Of a stretch of DNA of 64,000 nt, positions 15,571-23,708 are shown piece by piece; position 1 is the stretch's first letter, and the number at the start of each line of letters is the position of its first letter. Below the pieces are notes generated by a model. It ran no database searches and was not told the DNA's origin. It saw only the letters and a program-made list of their open reading frames with translations. A program made the position numbers and the translations under genes. This stretch comes from Rossellomorea pakistanensis (lineage in GTDB: Bacteria > Bacillota > Bacilli > Bacillales > Bacillaceae_B), in NCBI RefSeq assembly GCF_016908495.1, contig NZ_JAFBDZ010000001.1:62001-126000 (forward strand). The letters are read 5' to 3'.

Positions 15571-16227
15571 ATGAATAAACAATTCGCGGTTTTTGGTCTC
15601 GGTCGGTTTGGCGGGAGTTTAGTGAAAGAGTTCTACCATTTAGGTGTAGAAGTATTAGCTGTGGATATTGATGAGGAGAAAGTTAGTTATTACTCTGATT
15701 ATGCAACCCATGCAGTGTTAGCAAACGGAATCGATGAACTAACCTTAAAACAATTAGGGTTGCGTAATATTGACCTTGCTTTCGTTTCGTTTGGGGAAAA
15801 TATTGAATCGAGTATTCTTACTTCGTTATTACTAAAAGAGATAGGTGTCCCACAGGTTTGGGCAAAAGCTCACAATGATTATCACTCCAAAGTACTCTAT
15901 AAAATCGGGGTTGATCGTGTCATTCATCCTGAAAGAGATATGGCTAAACGAATCGCCCATCATATTATTTCCAAAAAAATTATCGATTACATTGAGTTAT
16001 CCAAGGAGTTCAGTATTGCTGAGGTTGTGGCGACAAATAAATTACATAATAAATCGTTATTAGATCTTGATATTCGAGCTAGATTTGGTTGCAATATTGT
16101 GGCGTATCAAAGAGGGGGAGAAATTGTGGTCACTCCATTAGCAGAAGATGTCATTAAGGAAGGGGATATCCTGATCGTGATCGGTAGGAATGAAGATATT
16201 ACAAGGTTTGATAAGAAAGGAGTTTAA
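15571..16227 (+). CDS. Ktr-type potassium channel regulatory subunit (RCK: TrkA-N plus TrkA-C)
   Basis: 218 aa from the ATG at 15571 (GGAAGCGAAGAA upstream), in preference to an ATG 18 bp earlier. The N-terminal Rossmann motif is FGLGRFGGSLVKE with the distal acidic pair VDIDEEK; HPERDMAKR and the C-terminal RCK_C domain (IAEVVATNKL, DIRARFGCNIVA) follow. Such subunits gate KtrB or KtrD potassium channels in response to ATP/ADP and c-di-AMP. No membrane ktrB/ktrD gene is adjacent, as for ktrC of B. subtilis. The KtrA or KtrC assignment is open. Confidence 0.88.
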   Translation: MNKQFAVFGLGRFGGSLVKEFYHLGVEVLAVDIDEEKVSYYSDYATHAVLANGIDELTLKQLGLRNIDLAFVSFGENIESSILTSLLLKEIGVPQVWAKAHNDYHSKVLYKIGVDRVIHPERDMAKRIAHHIISKKIIDYIELSKEFSIAEVVATNKLHNKSLLDLDIRARFGCNIVAYQRGGEIVVTPLAEDVIKEGDILIVIGRNEDITRFDKKGV

Positions 16228-16272
16228 CCAGGGGTTACAAAAAGAAAGGCATCTAACAGGGGAAGGGAGAGA

Positions 16273-16377
16273 AGGCTGTTTCAAAACCAAAGTAAAAGGA
16301 ACCACAACTTCAATATATAGAAGAAATCCTTTAAAATATTTTAGATATGGTCGATCATAGTGGTTCCGGAGTCCTTA
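16273..16377. repeat. MITE-like element, copy 1 (GGCTGT...GGAACCAC...GTGGTTCC)
   Basis: GGAACCAC near 16308 and GTGGTTCC near 16360 are inverted, with GGCTGTTTC at the left and GGAGTCC at the right. The reverse complement of the element at 19830-19928 aligns along most of its length (GGCTGT, AAAACCA, GGAACCA, AGAAGAAATC/ATAAGAAACC). Confidence 0.45.
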
Positions 16378-16410
16378 TGGGACGAGCCGGTGGGAATAAG
16401 GAAAAAATAA

Positions 16411-16458
16411 AAATAACCCTAAAAAGACTAGATATGAATAGTGTTTTTGGGGTTATTT
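16411..16458. terminator. Bidirectional terminator between the Ktr gene and the tetR gene
   Basis: AAATAACCCTAAAAAGACTA pairs with TAGTGTTTTTGGGGTTATTT (small irregularities) between convergent genes. Confidence 0.8.
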
Positions 16459-16488
16459 ATTTACTCTTAATAAAATCTAATCTACCTA

Positions 16489-17091
16489 TTACTTACGATT
16501 TGGAGCTTTATTAAGTAACCCGTAGAAGAAAAAGTTTGTTAAGTCTTTTGCTAATTTTGAATTTTTTTCAGGATCATTGTAGAAATGAAACCCACTCATA
16601 GCATTTTTAAGTAAGTTCAAATAAATCATTATGGTTTCAGTAGAAATATCCGGATCCATGTAGCCTTGCTTCTTACCTTCTTCAAAAAAATCAACGATGG
16701 ACGGAAGGAATTGATGATAGATTTCCCCAATCATCTTTTCTAGCTCTGGATCACCATTGATCATTGAATTAAGAAATTCCGGATTTGTTTTACCTGTGAT
16801 ACTCTCCGTTTCAAACACCATCTTTTCAATTTTTTCGTGAAAACTTAAATCTCCTCTTTTCGTAATGTCCAATCTGTCCTCCCATTCTTTTTGTATAAAA
16901 GAAGTGATGACCTTTCTGACTAGTTCATCCTTTGTACCGAAATGATTATAGATGGTAACAGGAGATACACTTGCTTTTTTCGCGATTTCAGTGATACTTA
17001 CCTTTTCAATACCAAAACTTAAGAAAAGTTCAATCGCCACGTTTCTAATCTTCTCTTTTTTCTTCTCTGTACGTAATTGATATCCGTCCAC
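16489..17091 (-). CDS. TetR family transcriptional regulator
   Basis: About 200 aa. I chose the GTG at 17091, 8 nt after AAGGAG; a GTG at 17100 abuts the same ribosome binding site. The N-terminal HTH is IRNVAIELFLSFGIEKV, ITEIAKKASVSPVTIYNHF, the classical TetR pattern. The C-terminal half is a variable ligand domain. Divergent from an ABC exporter whose promoter carries two perfect inverted repeats, so it almost certainly represses that operon and itself. The ligand is unknown. Confidence 0.88.
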   Translation of the reverse strand: MDGYQLRTEKKKEKIRNVAIELFLSFGIEKVSITEIAKKASVSPVTIYNHFGTKDELVRKVITSFIQKEWEDRLDITKRGDLSFHEKIEKMVFETESITGKTNPEFLNSMINGDPELEKMIGEIYHQFLPSIVDFFEEGKKQGYMDPDISTETIMIYLNLLKNAMSGFHFYNDPEKNSKLAKDLTNFFFYGLLNKAPNRK

Positions 17092-17124
17092 TAATCTCAC
17101 TCCTTAAGATAATCATAAAGGAAG

Positions 17125-17156
17125 TTTTGAATAAATACAATCAGATTTATTCAAAA
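17125..17156. promoter_or_regulatory. TetR operator candidate 1
   Basis: Perfect 11-bp inverted repeat TTTTGAATAAA / TTTATTCAAAA with a 10-bp centre, immediately downstream (on the minus strand, upstream) of the tetR start and just before the -35 of the ABC operon. Confidence 0.7.
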
Positions 17157-17160
17157 CTTA

Positions 17161-17189
17161 TTGACACTTTGTTATTTCGAGAATAAAAT
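17161..17189 (+). promoter_or_regulatory. Promoter of the ABC exporter operon
   Basis: Consensus TTGACA (17161-17166), a 17-bp spacer, and TAAAAT (17184-17189). The two TetR-type repeats lie directly before -35 and over -10. Confidence 0.8.
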
Positions 17190-17217
17190 GAATAAAAACA
17201 ATATAAATTATTCATTT
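17186..17217. promoter_or_regulatory. TetR operator candidate 2 overlapping -10
   Basis: Perfect 10-bp inverted repeat AAATGAATAA / TTATTCATTT with a 12-bp centre. It shares the TGAATAA half-site with operator 1. Confidence 0.7.
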
Positions 17218-17246
17218 CATTCAATTGAGTGGAGAGGGAGGATATT

Positions 17247-18131
17247 ATGAGTCTTCAAATTCATGGATTATCGAAGACATTTTCAAATGGCAAAGGAATT
17301 TTTGATTTGAGATTTGAAGTGAAGAAAGGGGAGGTTTTTGGTTATCTTGGACCTAATGGTGCTGGTAAATCAACGACTATTCGTCATTTAATGGGTTTCA
17401 TGAAACCATCATCGGGTTCAGCAAGGATAAAGAATCTTGATTGTTGGAAAGAAAGTGCAGCCATTCAAATGCATGTTGGTTACCTCCCAGGCGAGATTGC
17501 TTTTCTTGAAGGAATGAATGGAATGCAAACCCTCCAGCTACTTGGAGAAATGAGAGGTATGAAGGATTTATCGTTAAGAGATCGTTTAATCGATCGATTT
17601 CAGTTCGATGTAAAGACCCCAATCAAGAAAATGTCAAAAGGAATGAAACAAAAAGTAGGAATTGTGGCAGCTTTTATGCATGACCCTGAAATTCTTATCC
17701 TGGATGAACCGACATCTGGTTTGGATCCTCTTATGCAAAATGAATTCATCCAATTGATCTTGGAGGAGAAAGCAAAAGGAAAAACGATACTCATGTCCTC
17801 CCATTTGTTTGAAGAAATCGAAAGAACCTGTGATCGGGTTGGAATTATAAAAGATGGAAGATTGGTAGCCATCGAGGAGGTAAAAAAACTCAAAGAAGCA
17901 CAACAAAAACTATTTAAGGTACAGGTGAAAAGTGAGGAGGATCTTACAAGAATAAAGCAGTCTTCACTTAAAGTTAAGAGTGTTAATGAGTTAACGGTGA
18001 AAATCGACGTTCAAGGGAATTATGACGAGCTCATACGGACGTTATCTCACTGTGGAATTACCAATATCGATATTGATAATCAGAGCATAGAAGAAATGTT
18101 CATGAATTATTACGATCGGAGGGTTCATTAA
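17247..18131 (+). CDS. ABC transporter ATP-binding protein
   Basis: 294 aa from the ATG at 17247 preceded by GGGAGG. Walker A GPNGAGKST, signature MSKGMKQK, Walker B ILILDEPTSGLDP, H-loop SSHLFEE. The family is the DrrA/CcmA-like half-transporter group that pairs with ABC-2 permeases. It drives export of an unknown compound under control of the divergent TetR regulator. The stop overlaps the start of the permease gene. Confidence 0.9.
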   Translation: MSLQIHGLSKTFSNGKGIFDLRFEVKKGEVFGYLGPNGAGKSTTIRHLMGFMKPSSGSARIKNLDCWKESAAIQMHVGYLPGEIAFLEGMNGMQTLQLLGEMRGMKDLSLRDRLIDRFQFDVKTPIKKMSKGMKQKVGIVAAFMHDPEILILDEPTSGLDPLMQNEFIQLILEEKAKGKTILMSSHLFEEIERTCDRVGIIKDGRLVAIEEVKKLKEAQQKLFKVQVKSEEDLTRIKQSSLKVKSVNELTVKIDVQGNYDELIRTLSHCGITNIDIDNQSIEEMFMNYYDRRVH

Positions 18132-18925
18132 TGATAAACTTGCCGTTATTTAGGTCGACGATGAAGAGAACTAGTAAACTAGTAGTGATCTTTACCATTC
18201 TACTTACCGGATATTTATTAATGACAATCGGTATGTATGATCCTAGTGGAGAAACGGACATCTTTAATGCTCTACCAGAGAGCATGCGGGAGGCATTCGG
18301 AATGGAAGCGGGGCTTCAAGGGGTTGAAAGCTTCCTCGCTACTGGATTTTATGGTGTTTCTTATCTATTATTTATGATGATTTTTTGCATCATTGTCGGG
18401 AATCAACTGTTAGCAAATTTGGTTGATAGGGGGGCGATGGCCTATTTGTTAGCATCGCCTGTTTCAAGAAAACGGATGGCTCTAACGCAAGCAGCTGTTT
18501 TCATTTCAGGTCTGCTTATAATCTCGATTTTATCAACACTAGCAGGGATAGTAGGTCTTCAAACAATGATAGAAGATGTAAATAGTAACATGGAGACATT
18601 TTTACAAATCAATGTTCTTGCCTTTCTTTTGTTTTTTGCGATCAGCGGCTATGCTTTCTTCTTTTCAGCTTTGTTTAATGAAGCAAAATTAGCGCTAGGG
18701 GCTTCAGCTGGAATTTCAATATTCTTTTATCTAATCCAGATTCTTTCTAATTCTAGTGACCTTGATTGGCTGAAATACCTCACGATTTTCACGGCATTTC
18801 AACCATTGGAAATTGTGAAAGGGTCGTTTGATGTATGGCCTGTGTCCATTGGTTTGGCATTATCTGGGCTATTCTTTTATACCATTAGTGTAATTATCTT
18901 CAGCAAAAGAGACCTTCCGCTATAA
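18131..18925 (+). CDS. ABC-2 type permease
   Basis: 264 aa, six predicted membrane segments (LVVIFTILLTGYLLMTIG; YLLFMMIFCIIVGNQLL; FISGLLIISILSTLAG; LAFLLFFAISGYAFFF; the segment before FYLIQILS; and a last FFYTISVIIF). The ATG overlaps the ATPase stop codon by one base. The second subunit of the TetR-regulated exporter. Confidence 0.85.
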   Translation: MINLPLFRSTMKRTSKLVVIFTILLTGYLLMTIGMYDPSGETDIFNALPESMREAFGMEAGLQGVESFLATGFYGVSYLLFMMIFCIIVGNQLLANLVDRGAMAYLLASPVSRKRMALTQAAVFISGLLIISILSTLAGIVGLQTMIEDVNSNMETFLQINVLAFLLFFAISGYAFFFSALFNEAKLALGASAGISIFFYLIQILSNSSDLDWLKYLTIFTAFQPLEIVKGSFDVWPVSIGLALSGLFFYTISVIIFSKRDLPL

Positions 18926-19001
18926 GACTATAGTTTGATGGGATCCGTACATTTGAGTCATTTTTAATTTAGGCACTTTTCGTAATGATTGTTATTATTT
19001 A

Positions 19002-19106
19002 ACCCGCAGCTTGAATACACTTCCCGTACCTTAGGGTGACCCGTACACTGCAGGGCTCACTTTAGCCACTGTTCCCGCAGGAGTCTACATGTATTCAGGC
19101 TGCTCA
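19002..19106. repeat. Bacillus-type interspersed repeat (ACTCCTGCGGG family), degenerate copy
   Basis: The reverse complement contains ACTCCTGCGGGAACAG, then GTGAGCCCTGCAG. The left end of the same family (ACTCCTGCGG, CAGCGGGAC, GTGAGAC) appears at the window end (63969-64000). Such elements are frequent between Bacillaceae genes. No coding potential. Confidence 0.5.
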
Positions 19107-19190
19107 TAGCTTCTATGATGTATTTCCGATTTTTCTCAGGTATCAACAAACTTTAAGAAAACCGTATTAATTTAAAAAGGTGTGAAACAA

Positions 19191-19709
19191 ATGGAATATC
19201 AAGAAATTCTTGAGTGGGCTTTCAGGCGGCATCTAAATCCATTAAGTTGGTATATTCGTCCCGTTTTTCTTGTCGTGTTAGCTTACTTTGCCTATAAACA
19301 TCATAGGAAAGGTCTCTTAATTACTTTTCTATTAATGATGAGCAGCATGGTTTGGTTTCCTCCTCCAGAAACCATAAACGGGCAAATGCAGGCGGTTTTA
19401 GACATGGAAGAAAAGTTATTGAGCAATCCTGTATCAGCGGTGATAACGATTACCTTCATGATGGTGTTTGTAGTTACAATTGGAATGGCATTTTGGAAAC
19501 ATTCATTAACTTTAGGCTTACTCGTTATGAATGTAACGCTTATTGGAAAGGTAGCACTTTCATTATTATTCACAGGGGAGAACGGGTGGGCACCCCTCGG
19601 AAACACTATTTTTGGTTTACTATTAGTAAATGGCATCGGAATGTTCCTAATCTATAGAAAAAAAGCTATTCAAAGAAGCAACAAAGAATATAGTAAACCG
19701 GATAAATGA
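19191..19709 (+). CDS. Membrane protein of unknown function
   Basis: 172 aa from the ATG at 19191, 10 nt after AAAAAGG. Four to five hydrophobic segments (IRPVFLVVLAYFAY; LLITFLLMMSSMVWF; VSAVITITFMMVFVVTIGMAF; LGLLVMNVTLIGKVALSLLF; IFGLLLVNGIGMFLIY) with a short basic tail. I do not recognise the family. Monocistronic, with repeats on both sides. Confidence 0.6.
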   Translation: MEYQEILEWAFRRHLNPLSWYIRPVFLVVLAYFAYKHHRKGLLITFLLMMSSMVWFPPPETINGQMQAVLDMEEKLLSNPVSAVITITFMMVFVVTIGMAFWKHSLTLGLLVMNVTLIGKVALSLLFTGENGWAPLGNTIFGLLLVNGIGMFLIYRKKAIQRSNKEYSKPDK

Positions 19710-19829
19710 TAATCTTAATAAAGATGATGTCAAATGAGTGAATTAGATCCAACAATCTACTTCTAAAGTAAGAGCAAATTCAAATTAATAATTTCGATTG
19801 GTTCAAGACGAATATGATTTCCTATAGAT

Positions 19830-19928
19830 AAAGGGGCTGTCCAAAAAGGGATCAGAACCACCAAGTTTGTCGATAGAGGTTTCTTATAACGATTGTAGGT
19901 ATGGTTCCTGGTTTTAGGACAGTCCTTT
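19830..19928. repeat. MITE-like element, copy 2, with GGCTGTCC terminal inverted repeats
   Basis: Left end AAAGGGGCTGTCCAAAA and right end TTTTAGGACAGTCCTTT are inverted repeats of each other (two mismatches) bounding about 99 bp. No ORF. It resembles element 16273-16377 when reversed, so this is a small non-autonomous mobile element or mobile hairpin family. Confidence 0.55.
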
Positions 19929-19971
19929 GTAATAGTATAAGAATAAATTGATTCGTTTTCCTAGATATTAA

Positions 19972-20170
19972 CATATGCATAAATTTGAAACCTCGTGCAA
20001 TTCCTAATCAATTCTGTGCATTAATTTTGTTTTTGGTGCATTTCCGAATCATTCTCGTGCATTAGAACCGAAAAGTTGTGCATTACACTTTCAAGTTTAG
20101 GAAAATGATAATGATCCTTAGTCATGGAATGATTTGCATATGAATTCTGAAGGGAAATCAAAAAAATGAG
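19972..20170. repeat. GTGCAT tandem array, copy A
   Basis: Six GTGCA/TGCAT motifs recur about every 20 bp (near 19976, 19995, 20016, 20036, 20058, 20078), followed by a conserved tail containing CCTTAGTCATGGA. Copy B (21288-21453) repeats the array and tail in direct orientation, so the two flank the 1.1-kb segment carrying the DUF6157 and YxiJ-like genes. Confidence 0.65.
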
Positions 20171-20216
20171 TCGTCTGATTTTTTGTTATTTTCTACCTCG
20201 CTATTGAAAAGCTTAA

Positions 20217-20522
20217 TTACTCTTTCTCCAAAAAACAATAGTCAGATACAATAAAACAATAGGATGGAGAGGCTCTAAAACACGCTTTAGGCTTTGCGAA
20301 AAATTGATCACGTAGATGATCACCTTGATTGTGTTCGATTTGATTCTTAATCAAATAAGTATTAAATTGTACATCTTCTTGTGTAAATTTATATGGGTTA
20401 TTCTTGATTAAATGATATTCAATAGAAGCAATCGTAGGTTTTTGATTTTTTGGGACTGGTTCAATAGCAGAAGTAACAGGTGAATCTTCCGAAATGGTAA
20501 TAAAAGTGTCTTTGTAACTCAT
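20217..20522 (-). pseudogene. DUF6157-like protein, C-terminally truncated
   Basis: Start at 20522 (GGAGGGAATGAT-ATG). The product begins MSYKDTFITISEDSPV and contains NNPYKFTQEDVQF and FFAKPKACFRASP, the opening two thirds of DUF6157 proteins. In the family, RASP is followed by LxKRYGWGxH and about 40 more residues. Here the frame runs into an unrelated tail and stops at residue 101. This is a truncated gene or a shortened variant. Confidence 0.6.
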
Positions 20523-20771
20523 ATCATTCCCTCCTGAGGAAACCATGCAATTATTTCATTATTTGTAAGGTACCATGACAAAATCAATGATGTTTAATTC
20601 ACTATGTCATTATTCAACAATGCTATATTTAAATTTTTTTGGCACGAAACTATTTTATTAATTAAACATTAACCGTTAATCCTTCTATTATCTTTTATTT
20701 TGGAACGAAAAAGGACCAAGAAAAACGATCATAAAGGGATAAAATAATAAACTTAATATAAGGTGATTTGA

Positions 20772-21227
20772 ATGATTGGTATAGATCCAATTAAAAATGT
20801 AAGAAGTGTGAAGTTTACGACTGGGATGAACTCTTATTTTAATGATGTATTGCAATTGGTAATAAAGGAAAAACACCCACGTATTATCGGATTACTCTCG
20901 TATAGTTATTCGGTTATGAAAAGTCCTTTTCCCTATGAGGATACAGGAAAAATGAAAGAGGATTTCAAAAGTTCCTTTTCGGTCGAGGATTTAAACGGTG
21001 ATTTAAATACATATTGGATGAGCATTTTGGCGAGTTTGACCCTTATCGGAAAAACAACAAAAATGCCATGCAGGCGCTTGGAATGGCTGAAACATTCTTT
21101 TTTTGACCATTTTAAGCAATATCTGGTTTTAGATAAACACATAGAAAAGTATCCTCATTTTTATGAGCAATACATGGCTTATGAAAACATTCGACTCCTT
21201 GTTTTATACTTTCTAAATTGTTATTAA
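20772..21227 (+). CDS. YxiJ-like family protein
   Basis: 151 aa, cytoplasmic. The block FPYEDTGKMKEDF, LNGDLNTYWMSILASL, LEWLKHSFFDHFKQY, YPHFYEQYMAYE matches my recollection of the YxiJ-like family, some members of which lie near toxin/immunity loci in B. subtilis. The first 45 residues are less typical. The function is unknown; an immunity role is only a hypothesis and no toxin gene is adjacent. Bracketed by the two GTGCAT arrays. Confidence 0.5.
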   Translation: MIGIDPIKNVRSVKFTTGMNSYFNDVLQLVIKEKHPRIIGLLSYSYSVMKSPFPYEDTGKMKEDFKSSFSVEDLNGDLNTYWMSILASLTLIGKTTKMPCRRLEWLKHSFFDHFKQYLVLDKHIEKYPHFYEQYMAYENIRLLVLYFLNCY

Positions 21228-21287
21228 ATGATGTCTAGGTCGTTGTATGAAAGGGATCAGGAACCATCCTGTTCACTCCTTTTTAGT

Positions 21288-21453
21288 ATGTGCATAAATT
21301 GGAATCTCGTGCATTTCCTTGTCATTCTCGTGCATAAAATCAAAAAGTGGTGCATTACCACATTCAAGAAAAAGAAAATGATGATTCTCCTTAGTCATGG
21401 AGTGGGCTGGAAGGAATAATCATATGAATTTAAAGGAAGACAAAGAATGAGTG
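21288..21453. repeat. GTGCAT tandem array, copy B
   Basis: Four TGCAT motifs spaced 19-21 bp, including TCGTGCATTTCC and GTCATTCTCGTGCAT, then the CCTTAGTCATGGAGT tail and ATATGAATT, collinear with copy A. Direct repeat of about 165 bp. Confidence 0.65.
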
Positions 21454-21522
21454 AAACATTTCATCTAAAATTTATCAATATTCCCAAAATCAAAATGACC
21501 TGTTTAATAGAAGGAAAATGGA

Positions 21523-21556
21523 CTTATCCGACAGCCACATTAATTATGGCTGTCCA
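21523..21556. other. Hairpin with GGCTGTCC core
   Basis: GACAGCCA (21530-21537) pairs with TGGCTGTC (21546-21553). There is no T run, so it is probably not a terminator. It may be a fragment of the GGCTGTCC element family seen at 19830. Confidence 0.35.
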
Positions 21557-21700
21557 TAAAAAGAAACGCATAATTTGGAAGTGATTAGGAAAAATATATA
21601 CAAAGTCTAGTGACCATTTTGTTGCATGAACAAGCTTTATGAATACATATGACCTCAGTGGGGACCATTTCGAGTCTTACATAAATGAAAGTGAGTGCTT

Positions 21701-22489
21701 ATGGAGAACTATACGACTACAAATAATCATCGCCGATATAAAGCACATATCAGTATATTTGGTACGACTCAGCTTCATTTGAGGAACCCTTATATTATTG
21801 CCTGGTGGTCCGCAGCATTTCCAGGATTCGGTCATTTAATTCTCTCAAAGTATCTTCGCGGGGTTCTATTATTTATTTGGGAGATCTTTATCAATCATCA
21901 AATGAAGCTCAATCAAGCGATGGTATACTCGTTCACAGGACAGATTGATCTCGTGAAAGAAGTATTAGATACTCGTTGGATGCTCCTTTATATACCTGTT
22001 TACTTTTTTGCGATATGGGATAGCTATCGAACGACCGTTGATTTAAATAAGATCTATCTTTTGGCAGAAAGGGAAGACGCTCCATATAATACATTTAGTA
22101 TCGGTGCGATGGAAATCAATTATCTTGATAAACGTAATCCCATCATGGCGATCGTTTGGTCAATGATGATACCAAGTACTGGTCATCTTTATATCCATAG
22201 AATTGTGATTGCAGCGATGACACTGAGCATTACTGTAGTATTCGTGTATTACTCCCATATGCTTGAAGGGATTCATCATCTATTCTTCGGAGAGATAAAG
22301 AAATCTACTGAGATTTTAGATGCTCAGTGGCTCCTTTATTATCCTTCCTTTTACTTTTTTGCCATTTATGATTCCTATGTAAATACAGTTGAAAATAATA
22401 AACTATTTGAAAAAGAACAGAAGAATTTTTTGAGAAAAAATTATCAATCGTCAAGCTTTAAGGTAAAGAAGGGAACAAAGGTGAGTTAA
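21701..22489 (+). CDS. Membrane protein built from an internal duplication
   Basis: 262 aa from the ATG at 21701 (AAAGTGAG upstream). Two tandem modules align: NPYIIAWWSAAFPGFGHL ... LDTRWMLLYIPVYFFAIWDSY, and NPIMAIVWSMMIPSTGHL ... LDAQWLLYYPSFYFFAIYDSY, each with two or three membrane segments and a PGFGHL/PSTGHL motif like the TM2 or DUF5683 type repeats. The function is unknown. The next gene begins directly at its stop codon, so the pair is co-translated. Confidence 0.65.
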   Translation: MENYTTTNNHRRYKAHISIFGTTQLHLRNPYIIAWWSAAFPGFGHLILSKYLRGVLLFIWEIFINHQMKLNQAMVYSFTGQIDLVKEVLDTRWMLLYIPVYFFAIWDSYRTTVDLNKIYLLAEREDAPYNTFSIGAMEINYLDKRNPIMAIVWSMMIPSTGHLYIHRIVIAAMTLSITVVFVYYSHMLEGIHHLFFGEIKKSTEILDAQWLLYYPSFYFFAIYDSYVNTVENNKLFEKEQKNFLRKNYQSSSFKVKKGTKVS

Positions 22490-22942
22490 ATGCAGATATT
22501 TGCAACATTCGAACATTCCACCTATATTGAACTTGCCATTTCTGAATTAGAGGACAAGGGAATTAACGATATATTTGCATTGCCTTTAGATAGCCGGACG
22601 GAAGAAAGAAAACTCTTTGACACGCTTCATAAATCGGATGGAACCTCATTATTAGACAAAGCCTTCGCATTTGCAGTTGCCTTCGCCGTAATCGGAGCTA
22701 GTAGAGGGTTTGCTCTTAAATGGGGCCCCATTTATTGGGGAATTATTGGAGGAGCATGTGGACTAGTATTTGGATTCTTACTTGATGTCATCCAAAACAA
22801 AGTTTTTAAGAAAAAACACAGATTATTACGTGGAAAGCAAGCAGAAGTCATCCTAATTGTCGATTGCCCAGAAGACAAGACTGAAATGGTGGAGAAGATC
22901 CTATGGGATAATTTAGCGTTTGGACTTGCGAAAGTGAAGTAA
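22490..22942 (+). CDS. Hypothetical protein with glycine-rich membrane hairpin
   Basis: 150 aa, with the ATG directly after the TAA of the upstream gene. The N-terminus (MQIFATFEHSTYIELAISEL) and C-terminus (AEVILIVDCPEDKTEMVEKIL) look like two halves of a ferredoxin-like or ACT-like alpha-beta fold. They are separated by two membrane segments (FAFAVAFAVIGAS; YWGIIGGACGLVFGFLLDVI) of glycine-zipper character. This resembles Bacillus proteins with a heat-induced-stress-like (YflT/YdbS-like) arrangement, but I cannot name the family. Probably works with the duplicated membrane protein. Confidence 0.6.
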   Translation: MQIFATFEHSTYIELAISELEDKGINDIFALPLDSRTEERKLFDTLHKSDGTSLLDKAFAFAVAFAVIGASRGFALKWGPIYWGIIGGACGLVFGFLLDVIQNKVFKKKHRLLRGKQAEVILIVDCPEDKTEMVEKILWDNLAFGLAKVK

Positions 22943-23160
22943 ATACGGAAAAGTTTAGGATAAATTATGTCATTATTCGCCAGTAAATCCGTTCCAATCC
23001 TGAAGCACCTCCATAGAAATGTAGAACATTTCGATTTGAAATTTTAAAATCATCTATCGATCCAGCGAAAAAATTGTCATTCTTCGTAGGAAGGAACCGC
23101 TATTCCATAATAACCAACCTAAACTTCTGTACATATAGTGTATGGAAAGGAGGGGTTAAT

Positions 23161-23346
23161 ATGGATAGATTTATATTGTTAATGCTGGCAAGTATTTTAT
23201 CCGGTTTTGCCTTACTCAAAGTTCCTCTAGAAGGTTCATTCCTTGAAAGCTTACAACCTGTCACAGATGTCATTGGTTTATTAGCCATCCTAGTGTTCTC
23301 TCTTTTCCTTATCTTCAAAGGGGTCATGGCGTTGGTCGGGAAGTGA
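23161..23346 (+). CDS. Small two-TM membrane protein
   Basis: 61 aa from the ATG at 23161 with GGAAAGGAGGGG upstream. Two hydrophobic helices (FILLMLASILSGFALL; VIGLLAILVFSLFLIFKGVMAL). Function unknown. Confidence 0.6.
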   Translation: MDRFILLMLASILSGFALLKVPLEGSFLESLQPVTDVIGLLAILVFSLFLIFKGVMALVGK

Positions 23347-23360
23347 ATGAAGAAAGAACT

Positions 23361-23387
23361 AAGGCTCAATTATTGGGCCTTATTTTT
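23361..23387 (+). terminator. Terminator after the small membrane protein gene
   Basis: AAGGCTCAAT pairs with ATTGGGCCTT (one G-T pair), followed by ATTTTTG. Confidence 0.65.
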
Positions 23388-23463
23388 GTGCCTAAAAAAT
23401 TAGGGTAGATTTCATCCAAATATGTTAGAATTTGGGTAGAATTATGGCTAAGGAGGAATTCTA

Positions 23464-23565
23464 TTGCTATTTGGAATGGAATACCTACCCGATTGGTTTT
23501 GGTGGGTAGCGATTTTCTGGGTCCTTGGATTTATAGGCTTTAGTTGGTTGTGGATGAATAGATAA
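23464..23565 (+). CDS. 33-aa tryptophan-rich membrane peptide
   Basis: TTG start 6 nt after a perfect AAGGAGG; 33 codons reading MLFGMEYLPDWFWWVAIFWV... ending WLWMNR. Seven tryptophans and a single transmembrane span with a terminal arginine. Strong ribosome binding site and amphipathic ends suggest a real small membrane protein. Family unknown. Confidence 0.5.
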   Translation: MLFGMEYLPDWFWWVAIFWVLGFIGFSWLWMNR

Positions 23566-23708
23566 AATTATTAGACAGGTGTCTGATTTTTAATTGGGGA
23601 TTAAGATAATATAGAGATAGGTAAAAAGGACTGTGTGAGAGAAGAATGTTCCTAACAAATAGTTTCATTAAAAATTATCACACAAAACATTACATAGGAG
23701 TGATCAGA

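Noticed and set aside
19972..21453. GTGCAT arrays considered as a CRISPR array
   Set aside because: Units are about 20 bp with only six conserved bases and no constant repeat-spacer structure; no cas genes.
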